A stretch of DNA of 64,000 nt from JBOCEF01 sp047610385 (GTDB lineage Bacteria; Pseudomonadota; Alphaproteobacteria; Rhodobacterales; Rhodobacteraceae): the NCBI GenBank assembly GCA_047610385.1, contig JBLGAC010000019.1, positions 4,841-68,840 of the forward strand. Reading direction: 5' to 3'. The position numbers and the translations under genes were made by a program. Positions 9,304 through 18,191 of this stretch are shown here, piece by piece. Below the pieces are notes generated by a model. That model was not told the origin of the DNA, did not search any database, and worked only from the letters and a program-made list of their open reading frames with translations. The first letter of the stretch is position 1. Each line of letters begins with the position of its first letter.

Positions 9304-9930
9304 CCGTGTGGACAAAGCGCATCCAGCGATGAATTGCGGCGATTTGAACGAAGCTTAGAAAGCTTGCAGGGGTCTTGCCGTAGCAGGTTGCGACGCGTCG
9401 AAACTGCTTTAACAAGCCCATCATACGCTCGATGCGGTTGCGCTTGGCGTATCGAATCCGGTCCAGCGTGCCGGGCTGCTTACGGTTGGATCTCCACGGA
9501 ATGATCGGGTGTGAGCCCTGCAGGTACAGGTCGGCGCGCAGGTCGTCGCTGTCATAACCCTTGTCGGCCAGTAGCTCGCGCGGGCGTTGTGCGGCATAGG
9601 CCAACAGGGCGGAGGCGGCAGAAATATCGGCCGTCTGGCCCGGCGTCAGGTGCATCGCAATTGGCAGTCCATGCACCTCCGTCAGCACATGGATTTTGGT
9701 GCTGAAGCCACCGCGAGACCGTCCTAAGGCATTAAATTCGCTGCCCCTTTTTTGGCTCTGGCACTATGCTGGTGCGCACGGATAACGGTGCTATCGATCA
9801 TCTTGATTGCACCATCGCCCGCGCCGCTGGCCACTAAAGCCTCGAGAATACCTTCGATTACCCCGGCGTCGCGCCAACGAGCAAACCTGCGCCAGACGGT
9901 GTTCCACTTGCCAAAGCGCTCGGGTAGGCG
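9299..9930 (-). mobile_element. IS5-family (IS427-type) element, 5' part deleted, with frameshift signal
   Basis: Two overlapping frames give one transposase. The first, from about 9930, reads LPERFGKWNTVWRRFARWRD...IDSTVIRAHQHSARAKKGAANLMP and stops. The second enters as KKRGSEFNALGRSRGGFSTK and ends in IAAIHRWMRFVHTA at the element end. They join at a minus-strand A6G4 run (9744-9753) that has the layout of a -1 slippery heptamer, A AAA AAG, known from this IS group. The first 70 or so residues of the transposase and the left terminal repeat are missing; the sequence switches there to the response-receiver pseudogene. Confidence 0.8.
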
Positions 9931-9932
9931 AA

Positions 9933-11450
9933 GCACCGGCGTCTGCAAGTGGTGGCGTGGCTGTAGTGTCCGACATAGACCCCAACCCAAACGCGTCGGC
10001 GCTCGACGTGAGGGTGCTGACACAAGCGTTTCTCGATATAAACATGATCTGCGGTCTGTACCGGCCAGATCAAGGTGAAGACATGGTGGCAAGAAGCGCT
10101 GGCGCAGCGCGAGTGGCAGACGTCGTTGTTGATTGGCATCTCCAGCCAGGCCAGAGCAAGCCTGCTAAGGACATCATCCTCAAGCTCTTGACCGACGACG
10201 CCGCCGAAAAGGGGCGATTGCGATTGATCGCGATTTACACTTCACAAGCGGGCCGAAGGGAGATCGCGGCGGAGATCGTAAGCGCCATCAGCGACAGCGA
10301 CCTGCTTAATTTGGCCGTCGAAACCTGCGCTGACGGAGCCATCACCGCGTCAGGCTTGCTGATTGTTGTGTTGAACAAAAAACATACACCGCCAAGCCAA
10401 GGTCTTGAAATGGTGGTCGAGGAGGTGCTTCCGGATCGACTTGTCGAAGAGTTCGCAAAGCTGAATTGTGGTCTTCTTGCGAGCTTCGCACTCGAAGCGG
10501 TTGGAGCTGTCAGGCGCGGCGCCCACCATGTTCTTGCGCAGTACCGCGAAGAACTTGACGGCGCATTCCTTGGCCATCGTTGTAGTTTGATCGACCCGGA
10601 CGATGCCAACGCCCTTGCGATGGATATGCTGTCGTCTGAACTGGTGAACCTCGTGGAACTCGAGAATGTGGCGGAGCGCACTCTTGGACTGGATGTGCTC
10701 AAACTTTGGGTCACCGCACACTCTGGCGATACCGGTACGCTGAGCACCGGTGACGCTCAGATAGCTCTCGAGGACGCGAAAAACCATTTTAGCCAACGGA
10801 AACAGCGGCTTCAATTAAACATCAACAAATCACAAGAAAATTACTAAGCCATTGGAGCCCGCATCTGGCAAGCGGGTCAGTGTCGATACAATTACTGGGG
10901 CATTCTACGCGGGCGACGCAGCAGAGATTTCTGGGCAGAGGCGGCTCGCGCTTCTTTCCAGCTTCCAGCGTGAAGCTGGTAGAACACGTTTTTCAGATTA
11001 TTGGACGCCTATCCTCTCGCTTGGCACCCTAATTAAAGCGAAAGATGAAACTGGCAGGATGCTCCCTTGCATGCAGCCACGTTGCGATAGCACTCGTTTG
11101 AAAGCAGTTACAAAATTTCCCTTTCAAATAGTCAAGCGAGCGGATCAGGAAAACTTCAACCTCGTAGTCTATCACCCGGAAGATGTGGGAACCGAGGTGA
11201 TCGTCGCCCTAAAGCCTGGAGACCTTGAGATATTAGATTTTACACCCAGGCCAAAGGAAGTCGTATTGGCATCTAGTGTTGGAAAGGAGTTAATCTTCAC
11301 CGGCGTTGATGGGAATACATACAGATGAATTGGCGATCTTACTCGGATGAAAGCCCAGAGTCTTGCGGTCCTGTTTGGGGAGAGCATCCAGAGGGTTGGT
11401 ATGGACGAGCTTGAGTGGCTTAAAATTGGCAGAAGGGTAAAAGCAGAGGC
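9933..11450 (+). pseudogene. Broken gene for a response-receiver-domain protein
   Basis: I recognise the family as the large (about 500-residue) proteins with an atypical receiver domain (Response_reg_2 type). Supporting text: LTQAFLDINMICGLYRPDQGEDMV, then ADVVVDWHLQPGQSKPAKDIILKLL with the Asp that would accept phosphate, RLRLIAIYTSQ, and VVLNKKHT with the conserved Lys. The second half has a conserved-looking MLPCMQPRCDSTRLK...FPFQ segment and ends near GMDELEWLKIGRRVK. Three lesions are visible: the N-terminal strand with the acidic pair is missing at the junction with the IS427-type element (about 9930); the frame breaks near 10840; and a TGA at 11326-11328 replaces what context suggests was Trp before IGDL. 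Such genes are usually next to a GHKL-ATPase partner, which is not present here. The family name is from memory and should be confirmed by a profile search. Confidence 0.65.
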
Positions 11451-11746
11451 AACGCGATTTGCACTGGTTGGAGTAGATGTGGATGCTGTAACTTATAATA
11501 TTGGTGTATTTATTTTCAAAGCCAGTGTTCATCGGATTTTTTTTACAGTGAAGGCTGATGCGACATGTACCCGCTCTCCAGATATAGCGGTTTGCACGCC
11601 CTGATTCTGGGCGGCGGCCAGTCTGTCAACTGAGGCAGAAGCCGCAGCGCAGCCCAGCGCTCTCGCCTCAAACCTTGACGAACCTTTGCAAAAGGTTCGC
11701 CAGCGCGCCCCGTAGGGCGCGCTAGGCAAAGCATCTTTTTTGGGGG
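11451..11746. other. Intergenic, with hairpins 3' of tRNA-Tyr
   Basis: No gene supported. GAACCTTTGCAAAAGGTTC (about 11680-11698) and GCGCGCCC...GGGCGCGC (about 11702-11721) form hairpins. Read on the minus strand they lie downstream of tRNA-Tyr and could end its transcript. A TTTTTT run at about 11735-11740 lies on the plus strand. Confidence 0.4.
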
Positions 11747-11830
11747 TGGTGGGCGGGGTGGGAATCGAACCCACTGTGCGTCTCCGCGATGGATTTACAG
11801 TCCACTGCCCTACCTTAGAGCATCCCGCCC
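11747..11830 (-). tRNA. tRNA-Tyr (GTA)
   Basis: An 84-nt class II tRNA with encoded CCA. The acceptor stem GGGCGGG pairs with CCCGCCC. The anticodon arm is GTGGA-CTGTAAA-TCCAT with anticodon GTA. A long variable arm follows, and the T arm GTGGG-TTCGATT-CCCAC is perfect. It marks the edge between the IS island and the conserved chromosome and is a possible integration target, though I find no repeated 3' end of the tRNA in the island. Confidence 0.95.
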
Positions 11831-12102
11831 GCCGCGTTGCCTATAGACGACGCCCGGACTCGTCAACCGCTTATCGCCTCGGTTTCGCAGGGCGCGTGCC
11901 GGATCGTGCGACAAGTGCCCTGCGCCTTGGCCGGCGGGGCAGGCGTGGTGCTGCCTTCGCCCGGCTTTTTCTGCGCTCGCCTGCACCCCTAGTGGCGCGC
12001 GACACACCGATCTGGCCGGGGCGTCGCGCCCTTGCCGTTGCATCGCGTGCCGCGCCATGCTTGATCCGCCGCTACACGCCCTTGCCGTCAGGAGACCCCG
12101 CC

Positions 12103-12960
12103 ATGACCGATCAGCGCCGACCCGACCGGGCTTTCCCCAGCGGCGGCCCCGCCCGCGGCGCGCGTTCTGGCGGGGCGCCTGACCGGCGTGGCGACCGTTT
12201 CGGGCCTGAAACCGTGTGGCTGTTCGGCATTCATGCGGTGCGAGACGCGCTGTTGAACCCGGCCCGCGACCGGCGGCGGCTTATCCTGACGCTCAACGCC
12301 GCGCAGCGTTTGGGTGAGGAGGCGATCGCGGCCGGCGGGCTTGAGCCTGAGATCTGCGATCCGCGCAAATTCACCGCCCCGATTGATCCGCAATCGGTGC
12401 ACCAGGGCGCCGCGCTTGAGGCGGTGCCACTGGATTGGGGGTCGCTGGCGGACATCTGCCTGCCCGCGGACCAGTCCAAGGTGGCGCCTGAGGGGCGCAA
12501 TGTCGTTGTTTTGCTGGACCGCGTGACCGACCCGCACAATGTCGGCGCGGTGCTGCGCTCGGCTGAGGTGTTCGGCGCCCGCGCCGTCGTCGCCCCCGCC
12601 CGCCATTCGGCGCCGGAAACTGGCGCGCTGGCCAAAACCGCGTCTGGTGCTCTGGAGCGTCAGCCCTACCTGCGCGTGAAAAACCTTGGATCCGCGATGG
12701 AGGAGCTGAGGGCCATGGGCTACGTGATCCTTGGTCTCGACGGGATGGGAGAGCAGACCATCGCCGAGGCACTGGCCGGCGTGCAGGGCGGGGCGCAGCG
12801 CCCGATCGCATTGGCGCTGGGTGCCGAAGGGCCGGGCCTGCGTGAAAAAACGCGGGAATTGTGCGACGCTCTGGTGCGCATCCCCTCGGCGGCGTCATTC
12901 GCGTCGCTGAACGTGTCCAACGCCGCCGCCGTGGCGCTTTACGCTGCCAAGCTGGGCTGA
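12103..12960 (+). CDS. rlmB: 23S rRNA (guanosine-2'-O)-methyltransferase RlmB (SpoU family)
   Basis: A 285-residue SPOUT-class enzyme that uses S-adenosylmethionine to methylate a ribose of 23S rRNA (G2251 in E. coli) in the peptidyl-transferase region. A basic, low-complexity N-terminal 35 residues precede the substrate-binding domain (VWLFGIHAVRDALLNPARDR). The SpoU motifs follow in order: NVVVLLDRVTDPHNVGAVLR (motif 1), ALALGAEGPGL (motif 2) and IPSAASFASLNVSNAAAVAL (motif 3), which together form the trefoil knot. The frame is open far upstream, antisense to tRNA-Tyr; the ATG at 12103 with CAGGAG 9 bases upstream is the credible start. It is divergent from tRNA-Tyr, an arrangement often conserved in relatives. 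Confidence 0.93.
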   Translation: MTDQRRPDRAFPSGGPARGARSGGAPDRRGDRFGPETVWLFGIHAVRDALLNPARDRRRLILTLNAAQRLGEEAIAAGGLEPEICDPRKFTAPIDPQSVHQGAALEAVPLDWGSLADICLPADQSKVAPEGRNVVVLLDRVTDPHNVGAVLRSAEVFGARAVVAPARHSAPETGALAKTASGALERQPYLRVKNLGSAMEELRAMGYVILGLDGMGEQTIAEALAGVQGGAQRPIALALGAEGPGLREKTRELCDALVRIPSAASFASLNVSNAAAVALYAAKLG

Positions 12961-13085
12961 CGGTCCGCTCTCGCCCAAGTGAGCGCACTTCACATTGGCC
13001 GGAGCGGGGGGGACGCGGGCGCCCCTTGGCGTCATATTCGGGGCTGCGCGCAAAACCGCGCGTCCCCGAAGGACGGAGCCGCCCA

Positions 13086-13550
13086 ATGACCGCAAACGCC
13101 CCCCGCCCGACGCGCCGCGCCATCTGCGCGGGTCTTGCCCTTGTCGCCCTGTCACGCCCGGCACTGGCCGCTGAGGACCGGGTCTATTCCGACTGGCGCG
13201 GCCGTGCGATCCGCGGCTTTGATCCGGTGGCCTATTTCACCCAAGGGCATCCGGTTCCGGGCAACCCTGACATCACGCTCGACTGGAACGGCGCCCAATG
13301 GCGATTCGCATCAGCGGAGAATCGTGATGCGTTTCGCGCTGACCCCGCCGCCTATGCCCCGCAATATGGCGGCTGGTGTGCCTGGGCGATGGCGCAAGGG
13401 TCGACCGCCTCGGTGGATCCAGAGGCGTGGGACATCATAGGTGGAAAGCTCTACCTCAACTACTCGCGAGACGTGCAATCGCGGTGGCGCAAGGATATTC
13501 CGGGCTTTGTGGCCAAAGCTGACACGCTCTATCCGGGCGTTGTGGAATAA
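13086..13550 (+). CDS. Exported YHS-domain protein
   Basis: A 154-residue protein with a twin-arginine-like leader (PTRRAICAGLALVALSRPALA, cut after about residue 28), so probably periplasmic. The rest is a YHS-type domain: RGFDPVAYFTQGHPVPGNPD, then WRFASAENRDAFRADPAAYAPQYGGWCAWAM, the same order as in the many exported YHS proteins of proteobacteria. These are thought to bind metal (often copper or heme-linked partners), but the function of this one is unknown. The ATG follows a purine-rich GACGGAG. It stands 125 bp downstream of rlmB, probably as a separate unit. Confidence 0.8.
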   Translation: MTANAPRPTRRAICAGLALVALSRPALAAEDRVYSDWRGRAIRGFDPVAYFTQGHPVPGNPDITLDWNGAQWRFASAENRDAFRADPAAYAPQYGGWCAWAMAQGSTASVDPEAWDIIGGKLYLNYSRDVQSRWRKDIPGFVAKADTLYPGVVE

Positions 13551-13808
13551 ACGCATGTGTTGTGCTGGGTGAAGGTCGCCATGAAATTAAAGGTAATATT
13601 TTCGTGCACGACTGGAATTCTCAACCACTCGGACGCATATTAAGTCTTGAGAGGGTTGGCCCTTACGGGTCGTGCCCACTCATTGTCCCTCGTTCCGAAC
13701 TTCAGCGCCCGCCTTTGTGCGGGCGCTTTTTTGTTTGCCTCGTTCTGCAGGCATTCTGCGGCCCTTCGGACGCTGGCGGGACGGTGCGCGCGTGTCTATG
13801 GTGCGGGC
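13551..13808. other. 258-bp intergenic with an unexplained transcript end
   Basis: No protein gene supported. The stretch between the YHS gene and the terminator at 13704-13732 is AT-richer than its neighbours near 13590-13650. It could be a long 3' UTR or hold a small RNA. Confidence 0.35.
13704..13732 (+). terminator. Rho-independent terminator
   Basis: AGCGCCCGC (13704-13712) pairs with GCGGGCGCT (13719-13727), followed by a run of T. It is a textbook form, 154 bp downstream of the YHS gene. Confidence 0.9.
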
Positions 13809-14309
13809 ATGACCCAGACCTCATCCCCCTATTCGGACGCGATGCTGCGCGACATGCTCGACCGGTGCAAAACCGTCGCGGTGGTTGGCGTGTCGCCCAA
13901 TGAAACGCGCCCGTCTTTTTTTGTGGCGCGGTATCTCAAGCTCAAGGGCTATCGGATCATTCCGGTCAATCCCGTCCATGCGGGCAAGACGCTGCTGGGG
14001 GCCACGGTGCGCGCCTCGCTTGCCGACATCCCGCCTGAGGACGGCGAGGTCCATATGGTCGACATCTTCCGCCGCTCCGACCAGGTCGGGCCAATTGTGG
14101 ATGAGGCGCTGGCGCATCTGGGCGATCGCGGTCTGAAGGCGATCTGGATGCAGATCGGCGTGGAGCACCCTGAGGCCGCCGCCAAGGCTGAGGCCGCTGG
14201 CCTGTCGGTGGTGATGAACCGCTGTCCTAAAATCGAATACCAGCGCCTGTTCGGAGAACTGCGCTGGGGCGGGTTCAACACCGGGATGATTTCCTCCAAA
14301 CTTCGCTGA
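13809..14309 (+). CDS. CoA-binding (YccU-type) protein
   Basis: A 166-residue cytoplasmic protein of the CoA-binding Rossmann family. The first strand and glycine turn read VAVVGVSPNETRPSFFVARYL (residues 22-42), matching the nucleotide-contact loop of succinyl-CoA-synthetase-like domains. GYRIIPVNP and VDIFRRSDQVGPIVDEA are the other family signatures, and IWMQIGVEH and MNRCPKIEYQRL complete the domain. Its physiological role is not known in any close homologue. The ATG at 13809 has no strong ribosome site, but the sequence upstream is not conserved-looking. It starts 77 bp after a terminator, so it has its own promoter. Confidence 0.87.
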   Translation: MTQTSSPYSDAMLRDMLDRCKTVAVVGVSPNETRPSFFVARYLKLKGYRIIPVNPVHAGKTLLGATVRASLADIPPEDGEVHMVDIFRRSDQVGPIVDEALAHLGDRGLKAIWMQIGVEHPEAAAKAEAAGLSVVMNRCPKIEYQRLFGELRWGGFNTGMISSKLR

Positions 14310-14472
14310 CCCACCCACGCCGACGCTGATCTCGCCGCGCGGGTGCCTCAGTGCCGCCCGTGGGGCGGTGCCTGCGCGGCGCTCCCTCGCCGGGGACGGC
14401 GCGCCCTCTTGCCGCCCGGGCGCGCGCGTGCCAATCAGAACGCCGTTTCACACCCGCTCCGAGAGGTCCGCC

Positions 14473-15165
14473 ATGACCGCCGCGCTCCGGCTCGCTGTCT
14501 TTGACATGGATGGCACGCTGATCGACAGCCAGCTTCAGATCATCGCGGCGATGTCGCGCGGGTTCGACGTGGTCGGCCAGCCGCGCCCGTCTGATGCCGC
14601 AATCCTGTCCATTGTCGGGCTGTCATTGCCTGAAACGATGCGCGTGCTGGTTCCCGGCGCTGACAGCGATCTGACCGCCGCGCTGGTCAACGCTTACAAG
14701 GACGCATTCATCGCCCTGCGTGCGCAAAGCGGCGGCGAGGCGCAGGCACCGCTTTATCCCGGCGCGCGCGCGGCGCTGGACCGTCTGGCGGCACGCGACG
14801 GCCTGCTGCTGGGCGTCGCGACCGGCAAGGCGAAACGCGGCCTCGACCACGCGATCGCGGCGCACAAGCTGCACGGCATATTCCACACCCAGCAGACCGC
14901 GGACGGGCATCCGTCCAAGCCACATCCGTCGATGCTGCACGCCTGCATGGCCGAAACTGGCGCTGCGCCGCAGGCCGCGATCATGATCGGCGACACTGAA
15001 TTTGACATCGCCATGGGCCGCGCTGCTGGCATGGCGACCATCGCCGTCAGCTGGGGCTATCACCCGGTGGACCGGCTGCGCGCGGCGGGCGCTGATCTGG
15101 TGATCGATCATTTTGACCAACTTGACGCGGCGCTCGACGCCCTTTGGACCGAGGCCGCCGCATGA
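14473..15165 (+). CDS. HAD-superfamily phosphatase (Gph-like)
   Basis: A 230-residue haloacid-dehalogenase-type hydrolase. Motif I is FDMDGTLID with nucleophile Asp (residues 10-18), motif II is in GVATGKAKRG, and motifs III/IV are KPHPSMLHAC and MIGDTEFDIAMGRAAGM. The alpha-helical cap between motifs I and II places it with phosphoglycolate phosphatase-like enzymes. The substrate is not proven, but the glycolate oxidase genes at 29.8-33.8 kb would suit a phosphoglycolate role. The ATG follows GAGAGG. The stop overlaps the ATG of the ATP12 gene by ATGA, so the two are co-translated. Confidence 0.88.
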   Translation: MTAALRLAVFDMDGTLIDSQLQIIAAMSRGFDVVGQPRPSDAAILSIVGLSLPETMRVLVPGADSDLTAALVNAYKDAFIALRAQSGGEAQAPLYPGARAALDRLAARDGLLLGVATGKAKRGLDHAIAAHKLHGIFHTQQTADGHPSKPHPSMLHACMAETGAAPQAAIMIGDTEFDIAMGRAAGMATIAVSWGYHPVDRLRAAGADLVIDHFDQLDAALDALWTEAAA

Positions 15166-15866
15166 AAATCGCCAAGCGTTTCTGGAAATCTGCCGACATC
15201 ACGCCGCTGGATGGCGGCTTTGCCATCGCCCTTGACGGTCGGCACATGAAGACCCCGGCGGGCAAGCCCTTTGCCGCCCCGTCGCGCCCGTTGGCTGAGG
15301 CTGCGGCCGCTGAATGGAACGCCCAGGGCGAAAACGTGCGCCCCACCACCATGCCGGTGACCCGTGGCATCAACGTCGCCATCGACCGGGTGACCCCCGA
15401 ACATGCTGCGGTCGCAGAGGTGATCGCCGAATACGGCGCCACTGATATGCTGTGCTATCGCGCAGCTTGGCCCGGCCCGCTTGCGGCGCGGGAGGCTGAG
15501 GGCTGGGACCCGATCCTCGATTGGGTCGAAACCCGCTTTGGTGCCCCGCTGATCCGGGTTGAGGGGGTGGTGCACGTGGCGCAGCCTGACGCGTCAATCA
15601 AAGCCCTGCGCGCGGCGGTGGACGCGTTTGATCCCTTTGCGCTGACTGCTTTGCATGAACTGGTGTCGATCGCGGGCTCGCTCGGCCTTGGTCTTGCGGT
15701 TGCTGAGGCGCGCCTGCCCGCCCCTGAGGCATGGCGCCTGTCGCGCATCGACGAGGACTTCCAGATCGAAGAATGGGGCGAGGATGACGAGGCCAAAGCC
15801 CTTGCAGCCCGGCGGCACCGCGATTTCCTTGCCGCTGACCGTTTCCTGACGTTGCTGCGCAGCTGA
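15162..15866 (+). CDS. ATP12-family F1-ATPase assembly chaperone
   Basis: A 234-residue protein of the ATP12 family, best known in mitochondria, where it binds the F1 alpha subunit during ATP synthase assembly; alphaproteobacteria carry a shorter homologue. Family signatures are KRFWKSADI near the start, FAIALDGRHMKTPAGKPF, AEWNAQGENVRPTTMPVTRGINVAID and TDMLCYRAAWPGPLAAREAEGWDPILDW. The acidic region IDEDFQIEEWGEDDEAK is typical of the C-terminus. Start by ATGA overlap with the HAD gene. No ATP synthase genes are in the window. Confidence 0.9.
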   Translation: MKIAKRFWKSADITPLDGGFAIALDGRHMKTPAGKPFAAPSRPLAEAAAAEWNAQGENVRPTTMPVTRGINVAIDRVTPEHAAVAEVIAEYGATDMLCYRAAWPGPLAAREAEGWDPILDWVETRFGAPLIRVEGVVHVAQPDASIKALRAAVDAFDPFALTALHELVSIAGSLGLGLAVAEARLPAPEAWRLSRIDEDFQIEEWGEDDEAKALAARRHRDFLAADRFLTLLRS

Positions 15867-15891
15867 GCGTCCAATCCAAGGCCATTCCATC

Positions 15892-16371
15892 ATGAAAATC
15901 GCCCAATCGTCCGCAGGCCTGCCGACGCTCGAACAGATCGCCGCCAAATCGGGGCGCGAATTCATGGAGGCGGTGCTGAACGGCGAATTCGCCGCCGCGC
16001 CGATCGGCATCACCCTTGGCTTTTCGGTGCATGAGATCGGCGATGGCCGTGCAGTTTTCCGCGGGGAGCCGAGCTTTTCGGTCTACAATCCCATCGGCTC
16101 GGTCCATGGTGGTTGGTTCGGGACGCTGCTTGACAGCTGCATGGCGTGCGCGGTGCAGACGGCGCTGCCCAAGGGCAAGACGTACACGACGCTGGAATTC
16201 AAGGTGAACATCATCCGGCCGCTCTTTGCGTCCTCCGGCCCGGTACTGGCGATTGGTGACGCGACCCATGTCGGGCGGCGCACCGGCGTTGCTGAGGGCC
16301 GTATCGTCGGTGAACAGGACGGCAAGCTGTATGCCACCGGGTCCACCACCTGCATCATCATGGACATTTAG
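15892..16371 (+). CDS. PaaI-type hotdog thioesterase
   Basis: A 159-residue hotdog-fold protein, likely an acyl-CoA thioesterase. The family core is FSVYNPIGSVHGGWFGTLLDSCMACAVQT (residues 63-91), with HGG and the catalytic acidic position in LDSCM, followed by YTTLEFKVNIIRPLFASSGPVLA and the last strands. Substrate unknown. It begins 25 bp after the ATP12 gene and is followed 27 bp later by a FAH-family gene, so these are probably one operon. Confidence 0.87.
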   Translation: MKIAQSSAGLPTLEQIAAKSGREFMEAVLNGEFAAAPIGITLGFSVHEIGDGRAVFRGEPSFSVYNPIGSVHGGWFGTLLDSCMACAVQTALPKGKTYTTLEFKVNIIRPLFASSGPVLAIGDATHVGRRTGVAEGRIVGEQDGKLYATGSTTCIIMDI

Positions 16372-16398
16372 GCGCCGCAGGGCACACGGGAGCGGATC

Positions 16399-17262
16399 AT
16401 GAAACTGTTGCGCGTCGGCCCCAAAGGCCTGGAACGACCGGCGATCCTGGATGATCGCGCCGGTCTGCGCGATCTGGGCGGCGTGGTCCCCGATTTCGAA
16501 GGCGCGGGCGTCGGGTTCGCCGCGCTGGACCGCATCCGGGCGATCGACCCGTTCGATCTGCCGGTGCTGGATGGCGATCCGCGCATCGGCCCCTGCCTGC
16601 TGCGCGCCAATTTCCTGACCGTGGGGCTCAATTACCTCGATCTGGCCAAAGAGGCCGGGATGACCCCCCCGGCAGAGCCGCTGATCGCTGCCAAGGCGCC
16701 GAGCGCGCTGGCCGGGCCCCATGATCCGCTGGTGATCCCCAAAGGCGCGCTCAAGGTCGATTGGGAGGTCGAGCTGGCGGTGATCATCGGCGCTGAGGCT
16801 GAGCATCTGTCTGAGAGGGACGCGCTGTCGGTCGTCGCGGGGTATTGCGTGATCAACGATCTGGCGGACCGCGCATGGCAGCTGGAAACCTCTGGCCAGT
16901 GGGTGAAGGGCAAATCGGCGCCGGGGTTTGGCCCGCTCGGCCCCTGGCTGGTGACGGCGGATGAGGTTTCCGACCCGCAGGACCTGTCGCTCTGGCTCGA
17001 TCTGAACGGCGAAACGATGCAGCTGTCGAACACCCGCCACATGATCTTTTCGGTGGCCCAGATCATCGCCTGCATCAGCCGCTATATGCGCCTGATGCCC
17101 GGCGATGTGATCGCCACTGGATCGCCCGCCGGGGTGGGCATGGTGCAAAAGCCGCCAAGATATCTGAGGGACGGCGATATATTGGACCTGGGCGTTGATG
17201 GGCTGGGCGCGCAGCGGCAGGTCTGCGTGGCATGGCCGGGAGCCGCTGCAACACCTGCCTGA
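16399..17262 (+). CDS. Fumarylacetoacetate hydrolase (FAH)-family protein
   Basis: A 287-residue member of the FAH superfamily (hydrolases, hydratases and decarboxylases of beta-dicarbonyl compounds). The N-terminal strand region (MKLLRVGPKGLERPAIL) is typical. The catalytic domain contains VGLNYLDLAKEAG, KAPSALAGPHDPLVIP, the metal-binding DWEVELAVIIG, then YCVINDLADRAWQ and the last signature PGDVIATGSPAGVGM. Glu and Asp residues for a divalent metal are present. The exact substrate cannot be told; 2-keto-3-deoxy-acid or ureidoglycolate-type compounds are common in the group. Confidence 0.88.
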   Translation: MKLLRVGPKGLERPAILDDRAGLRDLGGVVPDFEGAGVGFAALDRIRAIDPFDLPVLDGDPRIGPCLLRANFLTVGLNYLDLAKEAGMTPPAEPLIAAKAPSALAGPHDPLVIPKGALKVDWEVELAVIIGAEAEHLSERDALSVVAGYCVINDLADRAWQLETSGQWVKGKSAPGFGPLGPWLVTADEVSDPQDLSLWLDLNGETMQLSNTRHMIFSVAQIIACISRYMRLMPGDVIATGSPAGVGMVQKPPRYLRDGDILDLGVDGLGAQRQVCVAWPGAAATPA

Positions 17263-17418
17263 GCGCGCCGCGCCCCATCCCGCGCGCCCGTGGCCACCGC
17301 AGTGCCCGCGCGGCGGACTGCAGGGCAGCGCGTGTGGCAGGCGCGCATGATCGGGGTGCGCAAGTTGGGCCGGATGCGGACGCTTGAAGGCGCAGAACAA
17401 GGTGAGAGGGCCGGATTG

Positions 17419-18105
17419 ATGCAGCGATACGCGATCTACTGGGCGCCTGAGTCGGGCGGTCCCCTTGCGCGCTTTGGTGCTGAATGGCTGGGCTGGGACG
17501 CCGAAACTGGCGCCCCCTGCGCCCATCGCCCCGTCGCCGATTTGCCCGCGCCCATCGCGGACATCACCGCGACGCCCCGCCGATACGGGTTTCACGCGAC
17601 GCTGAAGCCGCCTTTCGCGCTGGCGGACGGAACCGGGCCTGACGCGCTGCTGGACGCGGTCCGGACGCTTGCCGCCGACATCGCGGCCTTTGAGGCGCCG
17701 CGCCTTGTGCTGTCGCGCGGCCATGGGTTCGCGTCATTGCGGCTTTCGCTGCCTTCGCCCGCCATGTCGGCGCTGGCGGGGCGGGCGGTGTCTGCGCTTG
17801 ATGGGTTTCGCGCACCGCTTTGCGCCGCTGATCTGGCCCGGCGCCGCGCCTCCACGCTTAGTCCTGAGGCCGAGGCGAACCTGACGCGCTGGGGCTACCC
17901 TTGGGTCATGGCGCTGTTCGACTTTCACCTTACGCTTTCGGGGGCCTTGGCACCTGATGCCTTGGAGGCCGCCTGCGCCGCGCTGGATCCGCTGGTTGCG
18001 CCATTCTGCGCCGCGCCCTTGATGGTGCGTGAGATCTGCGTGTTCGCCGATCCCGGCGGGGGCGCCCCGTTCCGGTTGCTGGACCGGGTGCCGCTGGCCC
18101 GCTGA
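17419..18105 (+). CDS. DUF1045 protein, putative 2H phosphodiesterase
   Basis: A 228-residue protein of the family often found with phosphonate-use genes. It has the two histidine motifs of the 2H phosphoesterase fold: GFHATLKPPF (about residues 55-64) and FDFHLTLSGAL (about 171-181). Starts with MQRYAIYWAPESGGPLARFGAEWLG, the standard start of the family. No phn genes are near, so any phosphonate link is not supported here. The ATG follows GGTGAGAGGG. Confidence 0.85.
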   Translation: MQRYAIYWAPESGGPLARFGAEWLGWDAETGAPCAHRPVADLPAPIADITATPRRYGFHATLKPPFALADGTGPDALLDAVRTLAADIAAFEAPRLVLSRGHGFASLRLSLPSPAMSALAGRAVSALDGFRAPLCAADLARRRASTLSPEAEANLTRWGYPWVMALFDFHLTLSGALAPDALEAACAALDPLVAPFCAAPLMVREICVFADPGGGAPFRLLDRVPLAR

Positions 18106-18191
18106 TCGCGCATTGCTTGATCGCGCGCGCAGGGGCCCCTAGGCTTGGTTCATGGCCCCGCGCCGCGTGGGGCCGCATCGGGAGAGCAGCC

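Noticed and set aside
11747..11830. tRNA-Tyr as attachment site of a genomic island
   Set aside because: No integrase gene and no repeated 3' end of the tRNA found in 3-11.7 kb; the island is explained by IS insertions.
11740..12102. N-terminal extension of rlmB by 121 codons
   Set aside because: It runs antisense to tRNA-Tyr and matches no RlmB; the ATG at 12103 has a good ribosome site.
15598..17724. A 708-codon open frame on the minus strand
   Set aside because: It is the antisense shadow of four well-supported genes, produced by high GC in third positions; it shows no protein-family feature.
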